64,000 bases of DNA, taken from contig JADJAE010000042.1 in NCBI GenBank assembly GCA_016704445.1, forward strand, positions 1-64,000, in the 5' to 3' direction. Each line of letters opens with the position of its first letter. Within the stretch, counting starts at the first letter, position 1. Under the pieces are notes generated by a model that saw only the letters and a program-made list of their open reading frames with translations, had not been told where the DNA came from and searched no databases. Source of the stretch: Deltaproteobacteria bacterium (GTDB lineage: Bacteria; Myxococcota_A; Polyangia; Polyangiales; Ga0077539). The translations under genes were made by a program, and so were the position numbers. Shown piece by piece: positions 54,771 through 61,746 of this stretch.

Positions 54771-56873
54771 ATGGGGCCCGCGTCCCGGCTCGCCGCTGGC
54801 GTAGACTCCGCCGCCGTGGCGACGTCTCCGCGCACCTCCAGTCCCCCAGAGTCCCCCGAGGCGGCGTGGCAGTCCGCGCTCCTGCGCTCCGCGCAGCAGG
54901 GCATGGAGGACATCGCGCTCACCGGCGCCGCCGAGGTGCTCTTCCTCCGCGCGAAGCGGGCCTCCGCGGCGAGCGCCTGGTTCGACGCGCTCTCCGACGC
55001 GGCGTGGACCCGCGGGTTCTGCGTCGCCCGGGTGAGCGTGCTGGCCGACCGCTGCTTCGACACCCTCGACGGCCTCGTGCGCAACCTCGTGCTCTCGCTG
55101 CGCGCCCCCGGCGCCGGGGAGCGCGACCGGGGCTGGGCCCCGCTGCTCGACGCCTTCCTCGCAGGCCACGACTCGCCCGCCGCGGCGCTGGCCGACTTCG
55201 ACCGCGGCGCGGCGGTGTTCGGCACGCACGGCGACCTCGCGGTGCTCACCCGCGAGTACCTCGAGGCCGCCGGTCGCCCCGCGCGCCCCGCCTCCCGCAT
55301 CGACGCGTGGCTCGCGGGCACAGACCTCTCGCGCGTCGAGTCCCGCGGCACCGCCCTCGCGGCGCTCTCCGCTCCCACCGCGCTGCGCGCCCTCGGCGAG
55401 TGCTCGCGCCTCGCGCGGGCGCTCGGCCACCGCGGCCTCGTCCTGATCTTCGAGGGCGCGGAGGTGCTCACCCGGCTCTCGGCCTCGCGCCGCGACGGCG
55501 GGTTCACCGTGCTCCGCGAGCTCATCGACAACGCCGACGGCGCGAGGGGGCTCGTCTCTGCGCAGCTCTGGGTGAGCGCCACCGCGCTGCTCTACGACGG
55601 CGCCCGGGGCATCGCCCTCAGCGGCCCGCTCTCCTCTCGGGTGCTCGCGCCGACGAGCGGGTCCGCCGACCTGCCGCCGCCGCACCGCCCCCTCGTCGAC
55701 CTCTCCGCGCCGTCCGGGTGGCACGCGCCCGCGATGCTGCCGATCCCGCTCCCGGCGGTGCGCGGCGAGGCCGCGGGGCTGCGGGCGATCCTGCGGGCGG
55801 CGCACGGCCTGCCGCCGGTCGACCCGGACGTGGGGCTGAGCGTGGGCCACGAGCGCATCGACGCCACCATCGACGAGCTCTTCCGCCACGCCTCGCTGGA
55901 GAGCTCGGTCTTCGCCCTCGTCTCCGGCACCTACGGATCAGGCAAGTCGCACCTGCTCATGCACCTCACGGCGCGCTCGCTCGCCGAGCGTCGGCCCGTG
56001 TTCCGCCTGTCGCTGGAGTACCTGGACGCCGACCTCGGGCACCCGCAGCGCCACCTTCACCGGATGCTCGACCAGGCGGTGCTGCCGCTGCCCGGCCGCC
56101 CGAGCGCGCTCGACCGGCTGGTCGCGTGGACCCGCACGCCCGCTGCGCTGGAGGCGCTCCGCGCGCTGCTCGGGTCCATCGCCGAGGGGGCCGGAGACGC
56201 GGCCTCGGCGGCGACGAAGGCCCTCGCCAGGATGCGCCGCAGCAAGCGGCCCGGCGCCGTCGCGGAGAGCTTCCTCTCGGCCTCGGACCTTCGCGCCCGG
56301 CCCGCCTCGGCGGCCTACCGGCGGGACGCCTACCAGCGATTGCTCCTCTGGCTCGAGCTCCTCGAGCGCGCCGACGGTTGCCGCGGCCCGATGATCCTCA
56401 TCGACGAGGCGGAGAACCTCTTCCGCGCCTTCACCGCCCCGCAGCGGCGCGCGGCGCTTCGTTCGCTTTCGTACTACTGCGGCGGAACGCTCCCCGGGAG
56501 CTGCGTGGTGCTGGCCATCACCCCCGACGCGCTCGACCGCCTCCGAGGCGAGGCCGACGCGCAGCTCGCCGACGTGGCCGAGCAGCGCACGGTGCTGCCC
56601 AGCGAGGACGCGGCGATGCTCCGTCGGCGGCTGCATCAGGTGCGGCCCATCGAGGTGCCGACGCTCGACGAGGCGCAGCGCGTGGTGCTGGCCTTCAAGG
56701 TCCAGGCGCTGCACCGGCGGGTGCGGGCTCCGACGAGCGATCCCCGCTGGGCGTCGTGGATCACCGAGACGATCGCGAGCGCCGCGACGCCGCGCGAGCT
56801 GGTGCGCCGGGCGGTCGACCGGCTGGAGGGCCTCTGGTGGCGCTCCACCGCCTCGGTCGGCGACGAGGACTGA
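54771..56873 (+). CDS. DUF2791/BREX-type double P-loop ATPase
   Basis: The product has 700 residues (ATG 54771; an in-frame GTG at 54816 is the alternative). The C-terminal half is a P-loop ATPase with Walker A GTYGSGKSHLLMHL (K392) and Walker B MILIDEAENLF (D545, E546). The N-terminal half has the same order of strands (GLVLIFEGAEVLTRLSA), but the place of the first P-loop is degenerate, so it may be a non-catalytic copy. The layout resembles the DUF2791 proteins annotated as BREX ATP-binding proteins. No other BREX components (PglZ, BrxL, methylase) are near, so it is an orphan. Function and target are unknown. Confidence 0.6.
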   Translation: MGPASRLAAGVDSAAVATSPRTSSPPESPEAAWQSALLRSAQQGMEDIALTGAAEVLFLRAKRASAASAWFDALSDAAWTRGFCVARVSVLADRCFDTLDGLVRNLVLSLRAPGAGERDRGWAPLLDAFLAGHDSPAAALADFDRGAAVFGTHGDLAVLTREYLEAAGRPARPASRIDAWLAGTDLSRVESRGTALAALSAPTALRALGECSRLARALGHRGLVLIFEGAEVLTRLSASRRDGGFTVLRELIDNADGARGLVSAQLWVSATALLYDGARGIALSGPLSSRVLAPTSGSADLPPPHRPLVDLSAPSGWHAPAMLPIPLPAVRGEAAGLRAILRAAHGLPPVDPDVGLSVGHERIDATIDELFRHASLESSVFALVSGTYGSGKSHLLMHLTARSLAERRPVFRLSLEYLDADLGHPQRHLHRMLDQAVLPLPGRPSALDRLVAWTRTPAALEALRALLGSIAEGAGDAASAATKALARMRRSKRPGAVAESFLSASDLRARPASAAYRRDAYQRLLLWLELLERADGCRGPMILIDEAENLFRAFTAPQRRAALRSLSYYCGGTLPGSCVVLAITPDALDRLRGEADAQLADVAEQRTVLPSEDAAMLRRRLHQVRPIEVPTLDEAQRVVLAFKVQALHRRVRAPTSDPRWASWITETIASAATPRELVRRAVDRLEGLWWRSTASVGDED

Positions 56874-56893
56874 AGTGCTATTGGTCCCGTCGA

Positions 56894-57565
56894 TCAGCCG
56901 ACGGGCGTCGCGGGCTTCTTCTTCGCGGGCTTCTTCGGCGCCGCGGTGCTCTCGAACAGCGCCGCGAAGAGCCCGACGGACCCTTCGTCCTCGGCGGCGC
57001 GGGCCCCGCGCTTGAGCGACGCGAACGACGTCTCCCACGGCTGCACCAGCGCGTCCCGGCGGGTGCGCGCGCCGTCGGACTTCCTCTTCGCGGGCTCGAC
57101 CGCCGCGAGCGCCGCCGTGACCGCCTTCGCCGCCTTCTCGGCGGCGGTGAGCGTCGCGAGGGTCCTGGTCGACAGGTCCTTGCGCTTGCGCGCCCTGGCC
57201 GTCAGCGCGGCGAGCGCCTTCGCCTCCGCCGCGTAGCCGAGGGACTTGAGCGTCGTCGGTGAGCTCGCCGACAGCGCCTTGAAGGGGTTCACCCGCGGCA
57301 GGCCGTCGCCGATGAGCGCCGACGCCACGCGGTCGATGCAGTCGTCCTGGTCGACGTCCCGCTCCGCGACGCGCTCGCGGCGCGCGCTCAGCGTCGACTC
57401 CGCGGCGTCGAGCGCCTGCTGCGCCTTCGAGAGCGCGCGGTGCGCGGCGGCGAAGTGCGCCAGCCGCGCCTTCACCCGGCCGGTGTCGTGCGCCGCGGCC
57501 GCCTCCAACAACGAGTCCCCCGCCGCGATGCGCCCCTCGTGTGACTTTGCTGCGAGCACTGGCAT
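56894..57565 (-). CDS. Basic coiled-coil hypothetical protein
   Basis: The ATG at 57565 gives 223 residues (MPVLAAKSHEGRIAAGDSLL). It is rich in Ala, Lys, Arg and Glu, with probable coiled-coil segments (AHRALSKAQQALDAAESTLS; LTAAEKAAKAVTAALAAVEP). The C terminus has a Lys/Pro/Ala tail (AAPKKPAKKKPATPVG) like those of histone-H1-like or nucleoid-associated proteins. Nucleic-acid binding is only inferred. A longer frame extends upstream through the 42-bp tandem repeats but is low complexity and rejected as coding. Confidence 0.6.
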   Translation of the reverse strand: MPVLAAKSHEGRIAAGDSLLEAAAAHDTGRVKARLAHFAAAHRALSKAQQALDAAESTLSARRERVAERDVDQDDCIDRVASALIGDGLPRVNPFKALSASSPTTLKSLGYAAEAKALAALTARARKRKDLSTRTLATLTAAEKAAKAVTAALAAVEPAKRKSDGARTRRDALVQPWETSFASLKRGARAAEDEGSVGLFAALFESTAAPKKPAKKKPATPVG

Positions 57566-57639
57566 GTGGATTTCGGATCCCCTTTCGAGACCATCGCACC
57601 GCACCCGCGAGCGAGGCGTCAACAATTTCTTCGCAGGGC

Positions 57640-57820
57640 CCGCGCGGAAGGGCTGCGCGGCCCCACTCGTTCGTCGAGCGGGCTCGCGCAGCGGCTCCGG
57701 GGACCGACTCGTTCGTCGAGTGAGCTCGCGCAGCGGCTCCGCGGCCCGACTCGTCCGTCGAGTGGGCCCGCGCAACGGCTCTGCGGCCCGACCCGTTCGT
57801 CTGGTGCGCTCCGTGCGCGG
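57640..57820 (+). repeat. 42-bp tandem repeat, four copies
   Basis: The motif ACTCGTTCGTCGAGTG recurs with an exact 42-bp period: copies begin at 57665, 57707, 57749 and 57791, the last diverged (ACCCGT...). The period is a multiple of three, so all frames stay open and chance reading frames cross the block. No gene is credible here. Confidence 0.85.
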
Positions 57821-58010
57821 TGAGAGAAGAACCGCAAGGGCGCAAGGGTCGCAAGGGCTCGAAGGCATGGGCAGTGGAACGCTCGCGCTCTTCGCCGCGT
57901 CCCCCCTTCAGGGCCCAACGATCTCCTCCTCCTGCTCCTCCTCCAGCCTGCTCCTCCTCCTTTGCGACCCTTGCGCCCTTGCGGTTCTTCTCTCACCGCG
58001 CACGGAGCGC
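57806..58010. repeat. 49-bp perfect inverted repeat flanking a 107-bp spacer
   Basis: 57806-57854 is the exact reverse complement of 57962-58010 (49 of 49 pairs; two further pairs match beyond one mismatch). Inside each arm is a direct short repeat (AAGGGCGCAAGGGTCGCAAG on the plus strand). The spacer includes a (CTC)-rich stretch. The element looks like a large stem-loop or a MITE-like palindrome. No transposase, terminal target duplication or gene is seen. Confidence 0.85.
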
Positions 58011-58075
58011 CCGACCGTCTCGACCCATCAAGTCTCCTGTGTCGAGGTACTGGTGCGCTCCTAGCGAAGCCGTCG

Positions 58076-59761
58076 TCACCCCAGCAGGTAAGCCACGCCG
58101 CTGCGGGAGACCCGGTAGAAGGGCTCTCCGCGCGCTCGCAGCGCCGCCTCGGCCGCGGCGGAGCCCTGCGCCGTGAGGTGCGCGGTGTGGGCGCGCACGG
58201 TCTCCAGCCGCCGCCGCGCGTTGTTGCGCTGCGCCGACGCGAGCAGGGCGTTCTCCTCCGCGCCCGGTGCAAATGGCTGGGTGAAGAAGGCCAGCACCTT
58301 GTCGACCGCGCGCCGCGGCAGCGCCGTGGGGATCTCGTCGGCCACCGGCAGCAGCACCCACGTCACCGTCCCCGCCGACGGGGGCGGCAGCGGCGGCAGC
58401 GGCAGGAACCTCGCCGTCACCACCACCATGGCCTGCCCCCGCTCCAGCGCGTCGCCCACCTCGTGGAAGTCCGTCGCCGACTGCCACTGCACCCGCGACC
58501 CGAGCTCCAGCAGCCGCGGCTGCGCGCCCCGGGTGAGCTCGAGGGTCTCCGTGGTCCGGGTGGCCTCCCCCGTCGCCACGGCGAGCTGCACCGACTCGCC
58601 GCGCTCGGAGAGGGCGCGGGCGAGGGAGATCCAGAGCTCGACGAGGCGGTCGAGGACGTCGCCCAGCACCAGGTCGACCTCCTCGCCCTGCGCGTGGGCC
58701 GCGGGCAGGTAGTTGTCGAGCACCACCCGCACCCGCCGCCGCACCACCGGGACCGTCTCCGGCTGCCGCACCTGCAGGTGCCCGAGCTTCACGCTGAGCT
58801 TCCAGTGGATGCGCCGCGTGTCGTCGCCCGCCATGTACTCCCGCACGCGAAACCAGTCCTCCGTCGGCGCTCGGCGCAGCACCGAGAGTACGCCCTCCTG
58901 CGGGGCGAGGGTGCGCGGCGTCGACGCGAGCGCCACCGGGTAGAGCCGTGGGAGCACCCGCAGCCGGGCCTCGGCGGCCTGCGCGATGGCGACGCGGGTG
59001 AGCCCGAAGAGGTCGGTGAAGGCCACGCTCGCCGGGGGGATGCGGTAGTCCCCGCGCGGCGTGCGGTGCAGCGGTCGCGCGAGGGTCACCCGGCGCATGG
59101 AGACCGCCGCCCCGACGACGTGTCGGCTCTCCGTGGCGAGCCGCGCGGGCAGCCGCTGGTAGACCTGCACCACGAAGCCCCAGGGGACCGGGACGCGCTC
59201 GAAGTGGAAGATCTCCTCGACGCTCTCGCCGGACTCCACCACCACCGGGACGAACTCGCGCCCGATGACGCCGCCGCGGGCGGCGAGGCGCTCCTCGTAG
59301 CGCTGCGCGACGAAGGTGCTCAGCAGCACACCCACGGTGACCACGGCGTAGAGGGTGCTGAGCCCGAGCACGGCGATGATCCCGAGCTCGGCGAACTTGA
59401 GGGTGAGCGAGAGCACCACCGCGGCGAGCGCGCCGAAGAAGAGCCCGAGGCCCTTGTCGGTCATCACCCGGGTGTGCCGCAGCACGCTCTCCAGCAGCGC
59501 GCGGGCGGAGGGCGCGGCGTCGGTGAGGGAGAGCTCCCGGCGCACCTTCACGAAGACGCACACGCCCTGCACCACCAGCAGCGGGAGCAGCACCACCGAG
59601 GCGCGCTCGATGAGCCTCGGGAGGGTCTCGCTCACCTGCGAGACCTCCGCGAAGAAGCCCGCGAGGCCGCCCGCGATGAAGGGCAGCGCCGCGAGCAGGG
59701 TCGTGTGGAAGAGCACCCGCGCCACGAGCAGCGCCCCGCTCCTGGCGCGCGGCGCGCTCAT
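58076..59761 (-). CDS. DUF58-family protein
   Basis: The ATG at 59761 overlaps the MoxR stop (ATGA at 59758-59761) and gives 561 residues. The N-terminal region has several membrane helices (VLFHTTLLAALPFIAGGLAG; AAVVLSLTLKFAELGIIAVL). The DUF58 signature is clear: LRRAPTEDWFRVREYMAGDD, then RRIHWKLSVKLGHLQVRQPE. A vWA-like fold probably follows. DUF58 proteins occur beside MoxR ATPases and are thought to serve as MoxR partners in protein maturation or stress response. The coupled MoxR gene fits this. Confidence 0.9.
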   Translation of the reverse strand: MSAPRARSGALLVARVLFHTTLLAALPFIAGGLAGFFAEVSQVSETLPRLIERASVVLLPLLVVQGVCVFVKVRRELSLTDAAPSARALLESVLRHTRVMTDKGLGLFFGALAAVVLSLTLKFAELGIIAVLGLSTLYAVVTVGVLLSTFVAQRYEERLAARGGVIGREFVPVVVESGESVEEIFHFERVPVPWGFVVQVYQRLPARLATESRHVVGAAVSMRRVTLARPLHRTPRGDYRIPPASVAFTDLFGLTRVAIAQAAEARLRVLPRLYPVALASTPRTLAPQEGVLSVLRRAPTEDWFRVREYMAGDDTRRIHWKLSVKLGHLQVRQPETVPVVRRRVRVVLDNYLPAAHAQGEEVDLVLGDVLDRLVELWISLARALSERGESVQLAVATGEATRTTETLELTRGAQPRLLELGSRVQWQSATDFHEVGDALERGQAMVVVTARFLPLPPLPPPSAGTVTWVLLPVADEIPTALPRRAVDKVLAFFTQPFAPGAEENALLASAQRNNARRRLETVRAHTAHLTAQGSAAAEAALRARGEPFYRVSRSGVAYLLG

Positions 59762-60748
59762 CGCGGCACGGCCACCCGGTGCAGCGCCTCGACGACGAAC
59801 TCCCGCCCCGCGCGCCCGTCCGCGAGCAGCACGCGGTGGCCCATGACGTCCGGGGCGACGGTCTGCACGTCCTCGGCGACGACGTAGTCGCGGCCTCGCA
59901 GCATCGCCCTGGCCTGCGCCGCGCGCGCGAGCTGGATGGTGGAGCGCGGTGAGATCGACTGCAGGTTGCGCGGGTCGCCGCGTAGCGACTGCACCACGGC
60001 GACGGTGTAGCGCTTGAGCTCGTCGCTCAGGAAGATCATCGGGACCGTGCGCTGCCAGCCGAGGAAGTCGTCGCGGGTAATGACCGGCTGGAGGCTGCGC
60101 GAGGGGGGCGTCGGGCTGCAGGTGCACGTTGAGCATGTGCACCTCCGCGGCCTCGGCGGGGTAGCCGAGGGAGAGCATCACCATGAAGCGGTCGAGCTGC
60201 GCCGCGGGGAGGGCGTAGGTGCCCTCGTGGTCGAGCGGGTTCATGGTGGCGATGACCTGGAAGGGCTCGTCGAGCTTGTGGGTCTCGCCCTCGACGGTGA
60301 CCTGCCGCTCCTCCATCACCTCCAGCAGCGCGCTCTGGGTCTTCGGCGGCGCGCGGTTGATCTCGTCGGCGAGCAGCAGGTTGGTGAACACCGGCCCCCG
60401 CTGGAACTCGAACACCCGCCGGCGCATGTCGAAGACGTTGGACCCGGTGACGTCCATGGGCAGCAGGTCGGGCGTGAACTGGATGCGCTTGAACACGCAC
60501 GCCATGGAGGCCGCGACGCTGCGCGCGAGCATGGTCTTGCCGACCCCCGGGACGTCGCGCAGCAGCACGTGGCCCCGCGCCGTCATGGCCACGAGCAGCC
60601 GCGCGATCACGTCGTCCTTGCCGACGATGACCCGGCGCACGTTGTCCATCACCAGATCGAACTGCTGCTGCACGCGCCCGATGGAGCGAGCCACGCTGTC
60701 GCGCTGCGCATCCGCGCCCCCCCCAAGGCCCGCCGTGGTCTCGCTCAT
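59758..60748 (-). CDS. MoxR-family AAA ATPase (frameshift at 60103-60108)
   Basis: From the ATG at 60748 the chain reads to about residue 215 in one frame. It shows the Walker A DVPGVGKTMLARSVAAS (K71), Walker B LLLADEINRAPPKTQSALLE (D128/E129), and the sensor region MNPLDHEGTYALPAAQLDRF. The rest, MIFLSDELKRYTVAVVQSLR and LARAAQARAMLRGRDYVVAE (lid domain), lies in another frame. Dropping one C in the C6/G6 tract at 60103-60108 joins NVHLQPDAP to SRSLQPVITRDDFLGW and gives about 329 residues, normal for MoxR. The ATPase would act with the DUF58 protein. Confidence 0.9.
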
Positions 60749-60774
60749 CGCTGTTGCGGCGGATGGTACCGCGC

Positions 60775-61725
60775 TTAACCCGCCAGGAAGAACGACCGCA
60801 GCCGATCGAGGAGCCGCTGCTGCCGCGAGCGCCGCGCCGTGCGGTAGGTCTCCAGCCAGCGGTCGACCTCGTCCTGCGAGACGCCCCAGGCGTCGGCGTA
60901 GGCCCGCACCACCCGCACCTCGCTGGGGTCCGCCACGCCGTCGGAGTAGGCGAGCTGGGCCATCAGCGACACGAGGCCCTCGCGCCGCTCGACGGGCACC
61001 CGCGCGGCGATCTCGACCGGGCGATGCACCCGGAGCTCCTCGTTCGACAGCGGCGCGAGGCCCTCGGCCTTCAGGAAGGCCTCCACCAGCGGCATCTCCC
61101 TCGGGTCGCGCTGCCCGTCGGCCATCAGCACGCTCACCAGCGCCAGCAGCATCGCGCGGCGGTCGTCGGCGATCGTCGCCGCGGGCCTCGCCGCCCCGGC
61201 CCCGCGCGCCTCGGGCGTCGCCCTCGACACCGCCCCAGACAGGAACCCGGTCCCCCCGTCGAGGCTCGTGTCCACCGGCAGCCCCAGCGCGTACCGCCCC
61301 GCGAGCGCCGCGAGGTCACCCTCGCCGAAGGCCCGCTGGACGAAGCCCGCGAGCTCGTCGTCCCCCTCGTCGGCCATGAGCGCGCGCACGGCCCGCTCCA
61401 GCGTCGCGACCTCGCCCAGCTCGGCGCCCGGGCGCACCCGCTCCATCGCAGCGCTCGCTCCGCAGCTACGGCACACGTGCGCGGCGACCTCGCCCTCGTC
61501 GAGGAGCTTCGCGCAGCAAGGGCACTCCCCGATGGGCCTCGGAGCGCGCAGCGAGGCGGTCCCAGGCGTCACGCGCCCCGCGTGCTCCGCGCCGCACAGC
61601 CGACACCGCGCCTCCGCGGGGAGCCCCAGCGCCGTCGCGGGCATCGCCGGGTCGTACAGCTCCAGCCAGACGCCACGGGTGCGGCACTCGGGGCACTCCG
61701 AGGTGAGTTCGACCTGCGCGCGCAC
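60775..61725 (-). CDS. Zinc-ribbon/TerB-like protein
   Basis: The product has 316 residues. The N terminus has Cys pairs (CPECRTRGVW; CRLCGAEH; CPCCAKLLDEGEVAAHVCRS, CGAS) that could bind two or three zinc ions. The C-terminal helical domain resembles TerB: AMLLALVSVLMADGQRDPRE, then LVSLMAQLAYSDGVADPSEV and VRAYADAWGVSQDEVDRWLE. Such domains often bind metal at acidic clusters. No signal peptide is present. Position 26 bp upstream of moxR on the same strand suggests a shared transcript. Function is unknown. Confidence 0.75.
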   Translation of the reverse strand: MRAQVELTSECPECRTRGVWLELYDPAMPATALGLPAEARCRLCGAEHAGRVTPGTASLRAPRPIGECPCCAKLLDEGEVAAHVCRSCGASAAMERVRPGAELGEVATLERAVRALMADEGDDELAGFVQRAFGEGDLAALAGRYALGLPVDTSLDGGTGFLSGAVSRATPEARGAGAARPAATIADDRRAMLLALVSVLMADGQRDPREMPLVEAFLKAEGLAPLSNEELRVHRPVEIAARVPVERREGLVSLMAQLAYSDGVADPSEVRVVRAYADAWGVSQDEVDRWLETYRTARRSRQQRLLDRLRSFFLAG

Positions 61726-61746
61726 GAGCGGTCCGCGGCCCCGACC

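Noticed and set aside
54771..56873. A complete BREX system
   Set aside because: Only the DUF2791-like ATPase is present; no PglZ, methylase, BrxL or BrxA/B genes lie in the flanks.
57566..57868. A coding extension of the coiled-coil gene through the 42-bp repeats, and plus-strand frames crossing them
   Set aside because: Open frames are expected because the repeat length is a multiple of three. The residues are degenerate 14-mers without any protein-like pattern.
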